Assembly: GCF_900107675.1 (NCBI RefSeq)
Contig: NZ_FNRI01000005.1
Location: 186,001-250,000 of the forward strand
Source of the DNA: Alistipes timonensis JC136
GTDB taxonomy: Bacteria > Bacteroidota > Bacteroidia > Bacteroidales > Rikenellaceae
Direction of reading: 5' to 3'
Length of the DNA stretch: 64,000 nt
In this document: positions 43,608 through 53,442 of the stretch, piece after piece
Layout: each line of letters begins with the position of its first letter
Numbering within the stretch: the stretch's first letter is position 1
The notes under the pieces: generated by a model
What the model was told of the DNA's origin: nothing
Database searches by the model: none
What the model saw: only the letters and a program-made list of their open reading frames with translations
Position numbers and translations under genes: made by a program

Positions 43608-43641
43608 AAAACGGTCCGGATCAGGAGATTCGGGCCGTTTT
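43608..43641 (+). terminator. rho-independent terminator after rseP
   Basis: AAAACGGTCCG (43608-43618) and CGGGCCGTTTT (43631-43641) form an 11-bp stem with one G-U pair, then a T-run. Confidence 0.8.
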
Positions 43642-43686
43642 TGCGTATCGGAGAGAACCGAAAACAGCAGCATTTTGTAATTTTTT

Positions 43687-43717
43687 TTGTAATTTACCTA
43701 AAAAGCAAGTATATTTG
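43687..43717 (+). promoter_or_regulatory. promoter of the ECF sigma gene
   Basis: TTG (43687-43689), 20-bp spacer, TATATTTG (43710-43717), 58 bp before the start. A housekeeping-type promoter, so the sigma gene need not depend on itself. Confidence 0.6.
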
Positions 43718-43775
43718 ACCGCAAGAGGAAGCTGCGCCCGCAGCAAAGGTTAGTTTAACGAGAGACGAAGAAACC

Positions 43776-44354
43776 ATGAGTAAGGACGGAACATACAACG
43801 GCCCGGAGGTCTCTGTATTCCGCAGTTCGGAGGGGGGGGGAAATATCCCCGAGTTCTTCCGGAACTATTATCCCATGTTCGTCTCCTTCGCCCGCAACTT
43901 CGTCCAGAGCCGCGAGGTATGTGAAGACCTCGTACAGGAGGCTTTCGTGGCCCTGCTCGAACAGGGCTGCACGTTCGACAACGAATACATGGCCAAGGGA
44001 TTCCTCTACAAAACCCTCCGCAACAAATGCCTTAACCATCTGCGCCACGAGCAGATACGCAGCCGCTATGCCGAAATGCAGGCGGCGCATTACAAACGCG
44101 AACGCAGCGAGAAAAAGAGCGAGGAATTTTTCATCGACGCCATCATGCGCGAAGAGTCGTCGCTGATTATCTCGCAGGCGATCGAAGGACTGCCGGAGAT
44201 GGGCCGGCAGGTGCTCAACATGTCGGTCGAAGGGCTCTCCAACCAGGAGATCGCCGATGTGCTCGGCATCTCGATCAACACCGTGCGCACGCACAAATCC
44301 CGCGCTTACAAAGTCCTGCGAATCGTGCTTTCCAACCAGTGGATGCTCTTCTGA
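43776..44354 (+). CDS. ECF RNA polymerase sigma-70 factor
   Basis: 192 residues. Region 2 covers about 27-95 (FFRNYYPMFVSFARNF, CEDLVQEAFVALLE, FLYKTLRNKCLNHLR), and region 4 covers about 130-185 (IEGLPEMGRQVLNMSVEGLSNQEIADVLGISINTVRTHKSRA, split here for length). This is the Bacteroidetes-type ECF group paired with FecR. The start at 43776 is preferred to Met34, because Met34 would cut into region 2.1. A G9 tract spans codons 19-22: one added base brings TGA at 43920-43922, and one lost base leads to a wrong frame up to about 44166. The fecR gene follows. Confidence 0.92.
   Translation: MSKDGTYNGPEVSVFRSSEGGGNIPEFFRNYYPMFVSFARNFVQSREVCEDLVQEAFVALLEQGCTFDNEYMAKGFLYKTLRNKCLNHLRHEQIRSRYAEMQAAHYKRERSEKKSEEFFIDAIMREESSLIISQAIEGLPEMGRQVLNMSVEGLSNQEIADVLGISINTVRTHKSRAYKVLRIVLSNQWMLF
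43832..43840 (+). repeat. G9 tract inside the sigma coding sequence
   Basis: Nine G in the codons Glu19-Gly20-Gly21-Gly22, N-terminal to sigma region 2. The tract is followed by AAATATCCCC, so GGGG and CCCC can also pair as a small hairpin. The present length is in frame. Confidence 0.85.
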
Positions 44355-44476
44355 GCCGCTGAAAGCCGCCCCTCAAGTTACGATTTTACACCCTCCTAAC
44401 CGATGCTGGAATAAGTTTTTACATTTTTTTCACATCGCGTGTCATCCGCTCCCGCTTCCGAAGTGTTATAATAGTA

Positions 44477-45694
44477 GTGTTAGTCGGGAATATCATATCA
44501 TTCATTAAGGCAGGCATGCTGCTGGGACGTTTTTTCGTGTCGAAAACATCCCCGCACGAGCGTGAACAGCTCAAACTGCGCCTCCGGGAATTGGAAAAAG
44601 AGGACAAAATCCGCATCGTCGGGAAAATCCTCAATGCCGAAGAGCTGGAACGCCGCCGGGCGATCCGCGCCGAATGCGACGTGGAACGGGCCTGGGAGCA
44701 GGTCCGGCACCGGATGGAGGAGCGCAAAGGGCAGCGCCGGCTGAAGCGTTATTCGCTGATGCTGCAAAGCGCCGCGAGCCTTGCGGCGGCGGTGCTGATC
44801 GCCTGCGGCGTCATCTACTACACGCACGTCGGGCGCCAGAAGCGGGTGATGGCTCAGATCGCGCAGATCAGGCCCGAGGGACAGCATGCGGTGCTCTATT
44901 TCGCCGACGGCGCGAGCATCGACCTCGGACTGCGGGATTCGCTGGCAGTCCGGACCGAAACGGGCGTCGATGTGGAAATGACCGGAGAGAACAGCCTCGC
45001 CTACAAGCCCCGGAAAACACAGACCCAAAAGCAGGAGGAGGTTCCCGAGGAGTACAACACGCTGGTCACGCCCCGCGGCAGCGAATACAGCCTTACGCTG
45101 GCCGACGGCACGCAGGTATGGCTGAACGCCGCATCGCGGCTGCGGTTCTTCACCTCGGACCGGGGCCGCGAACGCCGCGTATGGCTCGAGGGCGAGGCCT
45201 ATTTCGAGGTGGCGCACGACGCCCGGCGGCCATTCATCGTCGAATCGGGCGGCCAGAGCATCCGGGTGCTGGGAACGCGCTTCAACATCAACTCCTACGA
45301 GGGCGACCGTGCCATATACACCACGCTGGTGGAGGGTTCGGTGGCCATAGCCCCGCTTGCGGGCGGCGGCGAAGTGACGCTCGAACCCGGCCAGCAGGCC
45401 GAATACAGCCGCCGGAACGGCGGCGCGATCGCCGTGAAGGCGGTCGACACATCGCTGGCGACGGCCTGGATGAGCGGAACCTTCATCTTCGAACACGCTT
45501 CCGTAACCGAGATCATGGAGAACCTTTCACGCTGGTACAGCTTCGAATTCGAGGTCTCGCCCCTGCTCGACGGCCTCCGGTTCAGCGGCCAGTTCCCGCG
45601 GTGCGAAAACCTCGACAGGATACTCTCGATCATCGCATCGACCGGAACGGGCATGCAGATAGACTACGACGGAACAAAGATCACGCTGAGATAG
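44477..45694 (+). CDS. FecR-family anti-sigma factor
   Basis: 405 residues if started at GTG 44477; an ATG at 44516 would remove 13 residues (including IISFIK) that fit the FecR N-terminal helix, so the GTG is preferred but unproven. Cytoplasmic sigma-binding part about 1-90 (ERAWEQVRHRM), one membrane helix near 95-118 (LQSAASLAAAVLIACGVIYY), periplasmic FecR domain about 190-290 (LVTPRGSEYSLTLADGTQVWLN; LEGEAYFEVAHD), and a C-terminal STN-like domain (FEHASVTEIMENLSRWY). It should hold the sigma factor until a signalling receptor binds ligand. Confidence 0.9.
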   Translation: MLVGNIISFIKAGMLLGRFFVSKTSPHEREQLKLRLRELEKEDKIRIVGKILNAEELERRRAIRAECDVERAWEQVRHRMEERKGQRRLKRYSLMLQSAASLAAAVLIACGVIYYTHVGRQKRVMAQIAQIRPEGQHAVLYFADGASIDLGLRDSLAVRTETGVDVEMTGENSLAYKPRKTQTQKQEEVPEEYNTLVTPRGSEYSLTLADGTQVWLNAASRLRFFTSDRGRERRVWLEGEAYFEVAHDARRPFIVESGGQSIRVLGTRFNINSYEGDRAIYTTLVEGSVAIAPLAGGGEVTLEPGQQAEYSRRNGGAIAVKAVDTSLATAWMSGTFIFEHASVTEIMENLSRWYSFEFEVSPLLDGLRFSGQFPRCENLDRILSIIASTGTGMQIDYDGTKITLR

Positions 45695-45721
45695 AAAATA
45701 CCCATTTAAATCCTACGAATT

Positions 45722-48550
45722 ATGACGAAACCTTTACAAACAAACGAACGGAAACTTCCGGGAGGGATTTCCGCGGTACGCCTGCTGCGGCCGCTGGCAT
45801 TCCCGGCAGTCGTTTCGGTCATGCTATCCATGAGCCCATCCCCGGTGTTTGGACAAGGTAACACCCCCGGACACGAAGAGTTTGTCCGCGACAACTGCCG
45901 CACGGACTCCGCAGCGGCAGCCGAGGCCGGCTATTCGGGCGAGGAGCTGCGCAGGCTCCACCCCACCGACCTCGTGAGGGCCCTCCAACTGATCGATCCG
46001 TCGATCTGCGGCACCGACCCCGACGAACGATACGGTTCCGATCCCAATGCGGTTCCCGCCGCGATGAGCCTCCAGGGCGTAAAATCGTTTATCTGGGGAA
46101 TGAGCGACGCCGACGCCCGGCCGCTGGTGATCGTCGACGGCCACAGCGAGTCGTTCGACCGGCTGAAAGATTTCGACATGCAGCGCATCGCGAGCGTCAC
46201 GCTGCTCAAAAACGCCACGGCAACGGCCCTTTACGGCGTGAGGGCCGGGCAGGGAGCCATCGTCATCACGACGAAAGTCCCGGAGGCCCACCCCCTGCGG
46301 CTGACCTATAATTTCGACGGCACGTTCCAGCGCGCCGGCATGCGTGCGTTCGATCTGATGGACGCCGGGCAAAAGCTCGACTGGGAGAAGCGCATGGGCG
46401 CCTACGAGGGCAACGACGCGCTCTACCGGCAGCGCATGGCGGACGTGAAGGCCAACGGCTCGACCGACTGGCTCGACATGCCGCTCCGGACCTCGTTCTC
46501 GCACCGCCACCGCGTCTCGGTCTACGGCGGCGACAGCAGCCTGCGCTACCGCGGAGTGCTCTACATGAACCCCGTGAAGGGCGTGATGAAGGGCTCGAAG
46601 CGCACGATGTACGGCGCATCGGCATTCATCGGCTACACGACGCGCAGGCTGGAGATTTCGAACGAGCTGAGCGTGGACATGGCCGACGCTTCGGAATCGA
46701 CCTACGGTCCGATGTACGAATGGGCACGGATGAATCCCTACTATGCCCCGGCCGACGAACGCGGCGTGCCCTACGACATATTGGGCGAAGGGACCTTCAG
46801 CGAGCAGTGGTCGCCGCTCTACGAGACTTCGCTCAACAGCTTCGCCGAGAACAAGATCGCACGGGTGAACAACAACCTCACCCTGCGTTGGAAGATCGAC
46901 GAGCACTTCAGCGTGGCAGGCCAGTTCAACCTCACGCACGACCACGACAAGCGTTCGGAATTCACCTCCCCGATGTCACTCGTCTACAAGGATTACGAAA
47001 TCGACGAAATCGACCAGAAAGGCAGCTACCGCATCCTCCGCAACCGGCTGGAAAGCTATCAGGAGAAGGTCTGGGCCGATTACCGCCTCGAACGCGAACG
47101 CCATACGCTGCGCGCCACGCTCGGCATGGAGGTCTACTCGGCGACGATGACCGACGACGCATTCCGCGGCGTGGGCATGTCGAGCGACCACATGGACTAC
47201 ATCTCCTTCGCACAGCGCTACGCGGCGGAGCGTCCCGAAGGCACCAAAACCTACGAGCGCGTGCTGAGCGGCTACGGCGTGGTGTCGTGGAGCCTGGACC
47301 GGACGCTGTTCGTCGACCTCGCGGGCCGCGTGGACAAATCCTCGATGCTCGCTCCCGACAAGCGCACGGCGGGTTCATACTCCCTGACGGCGGCTTACGA
47401 CCTGAAAAAAGCCCTGCTGGACAATTCGGGATTCGTCGGACGGCTGATGCTGACGGCCGGGTACGGCAGCACGGCGGGTTACCAGTTCGACTACGGGTTC
47501 GTCAACCCGCTCTACGCCTACGACATCGACAACCCCTACTTCAACGGCATGGGATCGAATAATTACAGCAAGGGCCTCGTGTCGTTCTACAACATGAACA
47601 ACTACAATCCGGCCCTGAAATGGAAAACGACGCGCAACGTGAACGTCGGCGTCAGCGGCCGTATCAGCACGGTGGATATCGCCGTGAAATACTACAACAC
47701 GCTGTCGAAGGATCTGCTGACGCTCGAGGGACAGAACGTCGCCTTCGGATCGGGATTCCGTTATGCCAACAGCGGCGCGATCCGCAACTCGGGGCTGGAG
47801 TTCTCGGTGGCGGCGGGCGTCCTGCGCGACCGCAGCGGCCTCGACCTGACGCTCTTCGCCAAAGGCGCCGTCAACCGGAGCAAGATCACCGAGCTGCCCG
47901 ACTATTCGGCAACGACGTTCAATTCCACGATGTTCGAATACGGATACCATTACGGCATGGCCGAGGGCGATGCCGCCGACGGCCTCTACGCCCTGCGCTC
48001 GGCAGGCATCGACCCGGCGACCGGGAAAGAGCAGTTCTACCTGCGCGACGGTTCGAAATCGTTCTCCCCGACCGCCGAAGACATGGAGTATCAGGGCAGC
48101 ATGACCCCGAAACTGCGCGGTACGTTCGGCGTGACGGCCGCTTACCGCAACTTCGACTTCGCAGCGGTCTTCTCCTACTCGCTGGGCGGCAAGTTCTACG
48201 ACCTCTACACCCAGCAGGCAGTGGACCTGGCCGGGTATTCGGAGAACGTTCCGACAGCCGCCGAGGGCAAATGGAATACGTCGAACAAAGACGCTGTCTA
48301 CCAGGGTCTCGACAATTCGGGCGGCTACGCATCGTCGCGGTTCGTATCGACGCGCAACACCCTCTCGCTCTCGTCGCTGCGCATCGGATACGCGTTCCCG
48401 AAAAAAATCGCTTCGGTGATGCGCATGCAGGGGTTGAAAGTGAGCCTCACCTGCGACGACCTCTGGTACACGTCGTCGGTGAAGAGCCCCCGCAGCCTCT
48501 ACTACCCCTACGCATCGAGCTTCATCCTCTCGCTTCAGGCAACCTTTTAA
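45722..48550 (+). CDS. SusC-like TonB-dependent receptor, short form
   Basis: 942 residues, about 215 shorter than the second SusC. After a long signal (about 1-45) it enters an atypical plug at about 75-185 (RRLHPTDLVRALQLIDPSI; PLVIVDGHSESFDRL; ATALYGVRAGQGAIVITTK). I find neither an STN domain nor the carboxypeptidase-regulatory-like domain usual at SusC N-termini. The barrel and C-terminal SLRIGYAFPKKIA and SFILSLQATF are SusC-like. It transports a polymer fragment across the outer membrane with the SusD1 lid. Because it lacks STN it cannot signal to FecR by the known mechanism. Confidence 0.85.
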   Translation: MTKPLQTNERKLPGGISAVRLLRPLAFPAVVSVMLSMSPSPVFGQGNTPGHEEFVRDNCRTDSAAAAEAGYSGEELRRLHPTDLVRALQLIDPSICGTDPDERYGSDPNAVPAAMSLQGVKSFIWGMSDADARPLVIVDGHSESFDRLKDFDMQRIASVTLLKNATATALYGVRAGQGAIVITTKVPEAHPLRLTYNFDGTFQRAGMRAFDLMDAGQKLDWEKRMGAYEGNDALYRQRMADVKANGSTDWLDMPLRTSFSHRHRVSVYGGDSSLRYRGVLYMNPVKGVMKGSKRTMYGASAFIGYTTRRLEISNELSVDMADASESTYGPMYEWARMNPYYAPADERGVPYDILGEGTFSEQWSPLYETSLNSFAENKIARVNNNLTLRWKIDEHFSVAGQFNLTHDHDKRSEFTSPMSLVYKDYEIDEIDQKGSYRILRNRLESYQEKVWADYRLERERHTLRATLGMEVYSATMTDDAFRGVGMSSDHMDYISFAQRYAAERPEGTKTYERVLSGYGVVSWSLDRTLFVDLAGRVDKSSMLAPDKRTAGSYSLTAAYDLKKALLDNSGFVGRLMLTAGYGSTAGYQFDYGFVNPLYAYDIDNPYFNGMGSNNYSKGLVSFYNMNNYNPALKWKTTRNVNVGVSGRISTVDIAVKYYNTLSKDLLTLEGQNVAFGSGFRYANSGAIRNSGLEFSVAAGVLRDRSGLDLTLFAKGAVNRSKITELPDYSATTFNSTMFEYGYHYGMAEGDAADGLYALRSAGIDPATGKEQFYLRDGSKSFSPTAEDMEYQGSMTPKLRGTFGVTAAYRNFDFAAVFSYSLGGKFYDLYTQQAVDLAGYSENVPTAAEGKWNTSNKDAVYQGLDNSGGYASSRFVSTRNTLSLSSLRIGYAFPKKIASVMRMQGLKVSLTCDDLWYTSSVKSPRSLYYPYASSFILSLQATF

Positions 48551-48562
48551 ACACGCGAACAC

Positions 48563-49942
48563 ATGAAAAAAATCATATACACCGCATTCCTGCTCCTCGT
48601 TACCGTGTCATGCGACAAGTGGTTCGAGGCTGAACCCCAGGGAGGAGGACAGTCCGGGGCCAAGGTCTTCGACAACGAAGGCTCTTTCCGCGACTACATG
48701 AACGGCATCTATACCGGGCTTCGTTCCGCGGAACTCTACGGCTCGAACCTCACGCTGGGAGGCGTGGAATTTCTCGCCCAGAGTTTCAACCCCTATGCCG
48801 GGGCCGGGGCATGGGCCAAGATGGACTTCAACGACGACATGGCTCTGACAATCGCCCGGGAAGCATACACCAGGCTCTATGCAGCCATCTACCAGTGCAA
48901 CGACATCCTCAGGCTCTTCGCTGAAAAGAAGGATGTGGACTTCATCGCCGGATCGCGCGAAATGATGGTCGCCGAGGCCCGGGGCCTGCGGGCGTTCCTG
49001 CACTTCGAGCTCCTGCGGCTTTACAGCCCCGCCTGCACGGTGGACAGCGGCGCGTCGAACATCCTCTGGATGGAGGGCACGCAGCCCAAAGGCGTGCAGA
49101 TGACCACGGCGCAGCTGACCGACAAGATCATCTCGGAGCTGGAAGCCGCCGCCGCGGAACTCGCCAAATACGACCCCATCGTCACCGGCGTAGGATACGA
49201 CGACTTGTCGCTGCTCGGGACCGCACCCATCGACCGCGTCTGGAAGCTCAACTACTACGGCTGCCTGGCCGCCGAGGCCCGTGCGCTGATGAGCCGCGGC
49301 ACGGCCGAGGATTTCGGCAAGGCATACGGCCTGCTGACGAAGATCATCGGCGAAGGCGGATACGCTTTCGTGCGGACCGTCTCGGGAACCGACTACGAGT
49401 TTTCGGCGGAGTTCATCTTCGCGCTTCCCTCCCCCGAAACGGGATTCTGCGCCCTCTCGGAAGAGCTCTTCAACCCCGCCCCCGACGGCAAAGGCGTAAC
49501 CCTTTCGGCACGGCTCGACATCGATGACCTGCACGCTGACGACCGTCGCCGCAACTGGTTCGACTCCGACAACACGATGCGCACGAAGTTCGCCCCGACG
49601 AGCAAGATCGACAAGTGGAAGACCGCACCGGCCATCCCGGTAATCAAAATCGGCGAGGTATACCTCATGGCCGCGGAGGCCGCCGCCAAGTCGGAGCAGC
49701 TACCGGCAGGTATCGGACAATTCAACGACTTCATGGTCCAGCGCAACAGCGAATCGCTGAAGCTGCCCGACACGGCCACGCAGGCACAACTGATGGAGGC
49801 CCTCGGCAAGCAGTATCAATACGAATTCCTGGGAGAAGGCGTGCGCTATCACTTCTGCAAGCGCCTTAACCTGACCGTTACGGCCTACGACGGCTCGCAG
49901 ATAACCGATGTCGGCAAAAAGGCATTCCCCATTGTAAAATAA
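48563..49942 (+). CDS. SusD/RagB-family surface lipoprotein 1
   Basis: 459 residues; lipobox LVTVSC with Cys17. The N-terminus FDNEGSFRDYMNGIYTGL and the later EVYLMAAEAAAKS and YQYEFLGEGVRYHFCKRLN are family hallmarks; TPR-like helices form the ligand platform. It lies 12 bp downstream of SusC1 and should be its lid. It is shorter than SusD2 (524), suggesting the two pairs bind different ligands or ligand sizes. Confidence 0.88.
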   Translation: MKKIIYTAFLLLVTVSCDKWFEAEPQGGGQSGAKVFDNEGSFRDYMNGIYTGLRSAELYGSNLTLGGVEFLAQSFNPYAGAGAWAKMDFNDDMALTIAREAYTRLYAAIYQCNDILRLFAEKKDVDFIAGSREMMVAEARGLRAFLHFELLRLYSPACTVDSGASNILWMEGTQPKGVQMTTAQLTDKIISELEAAAAELAKYDPIVTGVGYDDLSLLGTAPIDRVWKLNYYGCLAAEARALMSRGTAEDFGKAYGLLTKIIGEGGYAFVRTVSGTDYEFSAEFIFALPSPETGFCALSEELFNPAPDGKGVTLSARLDIDDLHADDRRRNWFDSDNTMRTKFAPTSKIDKWKTAPAIPVIKIGEVYLMAAEAAAKSEQLPAGIGQFNDFMVQRNSESLKLPDTATQAQLMEALGKQYQYEFLGEGVRYHFCKRLNLTVTAYDGSQITDVGKKAFPIVK

Positions 49943-49957
49943 CCTAAGATCGAGCAG

Positions 49958-52900
49958 ATGAACAACATCACAAAACATATCGCCCCGGCACCGCGCAGCG
50001 CACGGCCTTTCAGGCTGCTGCGGATGTGCCTGCTGCTGGCCTTCCTGGCTTGTATCCCCGCCGGCGCACTCCGTGCGCAGGAGGCCAAAGTCACGTTCCA
50101 ACTCCGGGAAAAGCCGCTTTCGACCCTGCTGGCCGAAATCCAGAAGCAGACCGGATACAAAATATTTTACAGCGACAACAACGTCGACGTTTCGCGCAAA
50201 GTGAACGTCTCGGCACGTCAGGTTCCGGTGAACAAGGTGCTCGAAAGCATCCTGCCCAAGCTGGGCCTCACCTACCAGTTCATCAACAACACCATCGTAC
50301 TGTCGCAGGACCCCAAAGCCGCAGCCGCACAGGGAACCTCCGTCATGGCCAAGGCCGTTCCGGTACGCACGGTATCGGGTGTGGTCAGGGACGAAGCCGG
50401 CAAGCCGATGGTCGGCGTGTCGGTCATCTCGATGAAGGACAGGCAGCGCGGAACCTCGACGGCCGCCGACGGAACGTTCTCGTTCCGCGTGCCGGCCGAC
50501 GAAACGCAGGTCACCTTCTCGATGATCGGCATGAAGACCCAAACGCTGCCCGTCGGCAGCGGGACGCTCGACGTCACGATGAAATCCGACGTCATCGAAT
50601 CCGAAGCGCTCGTAATCACGGGTTTCGTACCCAAGGCCAAAAACAGCTTCACGGGTACGGCGACGCAGGTGAAAGGCGCCGACCTGGTGAAGGTCAACCC
50701 GACCAACGTGCTTCAGGCGTTACAGGTGTACGACCCCTCGTTCGTGATCTCGGACATCACCGGAGAATTCGGGTCGAACCCCAACCACATTCCCGACCGC
50801 ATCGAGATCCGCGGCGCAAACAGTATGCCCGACATCTCGGAGAATACGCTCCAGACCTACACCTCGCTGCCGATCTTCATCCTCGACGGATTCCAGGTGG
50901 AGGTGGAGAAGGTCTACAACCTCGACATCAACCGCGTCGAGAACGTCACCATCCTCAAAGACGCCGCAGCATCGTCGATCTACGGTTCGCGCGCCGCCAA
51001 CGGAGTCGTGGTCATCACGACCAAGATGCCCCAGAAAGGCAGCATACAGATATCCTACACGCTCAACACCAGCATAGAGACCCCCGACCTCTCGTCGTAT
51101 AACCTGATGAACTCGAAAGAGCTCGTGCAATATTACGAGAAGATGGACATCTTCTCAGGGGGCTCGGGCTCTGTGGACCCCGAGCGGCGCAACCTGCTGG
51201 CAATGCTCAAAATGGAGGCCGCGAACGGCGTGGACACCTACTGGCTCGCACAACCCCTGCGCACGGCGTTCAAACACAGTCACTCGCTCGTCCTCGAAGG
51301 CGGAACGGATGTCGGCAGGCAGGGCAAGGACCGTACGCTGCGCTATCAGATCAACCTCAACGGCAACTTCTCGGACGGCGTGATGATCGGTTCGCTGCGC
51401 AACAACTACGGCGGCGGCGCGAAGCTGATCTACGACACCCACAAACTGCAACTGACCAGCGACCTGCAGGTGGGATTCACCGACACGAAGGATTCGCCCT
51501 ACGGCGACTTCTCGACCTACACCCAGCTGCTCCCGGTGTTCCGCATCAAAGACAGCCACGGGGACTATTTCCCGAGCCTCTCGGCGAACAACATCCCGCT
51601 CTACGAAAACTACCCCTGGACCGGCATCGGCTCCAACGTCCTCGGCACCCAGATCAACCCGCTTTACGAGGCGAACAACCTGAACAACTTCTCGCGCGGC
51701 AACAACCTCAGCCTGACGTATCAGCTGGGCGCCAACTGGGAGATCGTCAGAGACCTGCGCCTGCGGGGAGAGTTCAGCTACAACCGGCAGGAGAAAGTCT
51801 CCGAAAGATATGTCTCGCCCTTCAGCTCGGCCATCACCGACGGGTTGGACAACAACTCCATCGAACAGCTCTACCGCCGCGGAAGCTATGACAAGAACAA
51901 CGCCACGTCGACGAGCTACTACGGCAAGGCAAGCCTCTCCTATCAGAAGAGTTTCGCCCGCCACACCGTACAGGCCGTACTGGGCGGCGAAATCAAAGAG
52001 GACAACGCCGAAAGCGACAGCTATTCGGTGACGGGATTCCTCAACGACTCGCAGACCTATCCTTCCGACGGCGCGCAGTATCCGCTTTCGGGACGTCCCA
52101 CCGGTTCGAGCAGCATCGTCCGCATGGCAGGTGCTTTCGCAACGGTCAACTACTCGTTCGACAACCGCTACATGGTCGACGGAAGCTACCGCGTGGACGG
52201 TTCGTCGAACTTCGCCAGCAAACAGCGCATATCGTCGTTCTGGGCCGTGGGCGTGCGGTGGAACGTGATGAACGAGAAATTCATGAACCGCAAGGTCTTC
52301 GACAACTTCGCCCTGAAAGCCAACATCGGCACCACCGGCAACTCGAACTTCGCGCTGAGTCAGATACTCAACATGTACAAGTACCTGACGATGTACGACG
52401 GAATCACGGGTGCGGAACTCATGTCGCTGGCCAACCCCGACCTCAAATGGCAGACGACGCTCAAACGCAACATCGGCCTCGAACTGGGATTCCTCCGGAA
52501 CCGGATCAACCTGGAATTCAACTACTACTCGAACACCACGGACAACAACATCACCCGGGTAAATATCCTGCCCTCGACGGGATTCTCGTCGTACACGGCC
52601 AACCAGGGCGACGTCAGCAACAAGGGCTTCGATTTCAACCTCTCGGTAACGCCCGTCCGCACCAAGAACTGGCAGTTCAACGTCTTCGTGAACGGACAGC
52701 ACAACCGCAACAAGCTGACCAACCTCTCGGAAGCCCTCAAAGACTACAACAAGCAGATCATGGAGGAGCAGACGACCACCGACAAGACCAAGATCGAGAA
52801 CGTCTTCCTGTTCGAAGAGGGCAAGTCGCTCACGGCGATCTACGCCGTGCGGTCGGCCGGCATCGACCCCGGAACGGGACAGGAGATATTCATCACCAAG

Positions 52901-53431
52901 GACGGCAAACGCACATTCACGTGGAACTCGGCGGATCAGGTGGTCGTGGGTGACACGGAACCCGACCTGCGGGGCTATTTCGGCGTGAACCTCAGCTACA
53001 AGCGCTGGTCGCTGAACACCAGTTTCGAATACTCGTTCGGCGGCGAGATGTACAACCAGACGCTCGTGGACCGCATCGAGAACACCTCGATGAACAACTC
53101 GGTCAACCGGGTGGCCTACAACATGGACCGCCGGGCCCTCTACGACCGCTGGTCGGAGCCGGGACAGAGCGCCAAGTACCGCGGCATCAACGTCTCGGGC
53201 AAGACCTACGCCAGCTCGCGCTTCGTGCAGAAGAACAACTACCTGCGGATGAACTCCATACGCATCATGTACAACCTCAACAGCCCCGACAAGCGGCTGC
53301 TGGGCATGTCGATGCTCCGTATCGCGCTTTCGGCCAACGACCTGTTCTACGCCTCCACGATCCGGCAGGAGCGCGGACTCTCATACCCCTACGCACGCAC
53401 GTTCACACTCAGTCTCCAGGCTAACTTCTAA
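49958..53431 (+). CDS. SusC-like receptor with STN signalling domain
   Basis: 1157 residues. Signal 1-40; STN domain about 44-116 (KVTFQLREKPLSTLLAEIQK; YQFINNTIVLSQD); carboxypeptidase-like domain about 138-215 (VSGVVRDEAGKPMVGVSV); a SusC-type TonB-box region (EALVITGF); plug with DRIEIRGANS and LPIFILDGFQVEVEKV; and barrel ending YARTFTLSLQANF. The STN domain is the FecA-type contact with the FecR periplasmic part, so this is the probable sensor of the locus. It lies 15 bp after SusD1. Confidence 0.93.
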   Translation: MNNITKHIAPAPRSARPFRLLRMCLLLAFLACIPAGALRAQEAKVTFQLREKPLSTLLAEIQKQTGYKIFYSDNNVDVSRKVNVSARQVPVNKVLESILPKLGLTYQFINNTIVLSQDPKAAAAQGTSVMAKAVPVRTVSGVVRDEAGKPMVGVSVISMKDRQRGTSTAADGTFSFRVPADETQVTFSMIGMKTQTLPVGSGTLDVTMKSDVIESEALVITGFVPKAKNSFTGTATQVKGADLVKVNPTNVLQALQVYDPSFVISDITGEFGSNPNHIPDRIEIRGANSMPDISENTLQTYTSLPIFILDGFQVEVEKVYNLDINRVENVTILKDAAASSIYGSRAANGVVVITTKMPQKGSIQISYTLNTSIETPDLSSYNLMNSKELVQYYEKMDIFSGGSGSVDPERRNLLAMLKMEAANGVDTYWLAQPLRTAFKHSHSLVLEGGTDVGRQGKDRTLRYQINLNGNFSDGVMIGSLRNNYGGGAKLIYDTHKLQLTSDLQVGFTDTKDSPYGDFSTYTQLLPVFRIKDSHGDYFPSLSANNIPLYENYPWTGIGSNVLGTQINPLYEANNLNNFSRGNNLSLTYQLGANWEIVRDLRLRGEFSYNRQEKVSERYVSPFSSAITDGLDNNSIEQLYRRGSYDKNNATSTSYYGKASLSYQKSFARHTVQAVLGGEIKEDNAESDSYSVTGFLNDSQTYPSDGAQYPLSGRPTGSSSIVRMAGAFATVNYSFDNRYMVDGSYRVDGSSNFASKQRISSFWAVGVRWNVMNEKFMNRKVFDNFALKANIGTTGNSNFALSQILNMYKYLTMYDGITGAELMSLANPDLKWQTTLKRNIGLELGFLRNRINLEFNYYSNTTDNNITRVNILPSTGFSSYTANQGDVSNKGFDFNLSVTPVRTKNWQFNVFVNGQHNRNKLTNLSEALKDYNKQIMEEQTTTDKTKIENVFLFEEGKSLTAIYAVRSAGIDPGTGQEIFITKDGKRTFTWNSADQVVVGDTEPDLRGYFGVNLSYKRWSLNTSFEYSFGGEMYNQTLVDRIENTSMNNSVNRVAYNMDRRALYDRWSEPGQSAKYRGINVSGKTYASSRFVQKNNYLRMNSIRIMYNLNSPDKRLLGMSMLRIALSANDLFYASTIRQERGLSYPYARTFTLSLQANF

Positions 53432-53442
53432 AAACAGATCCC

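Noticed and set aside
43776..44354. Start of the sigma factor at Met34 (43875), which would put the G9 tract outside the gene
   Set aside because: It would delete the YY-containing beginning of region 2.1 conserved in this group; the ATG at 43776 follows a purine-rich stretch and a good promoter.
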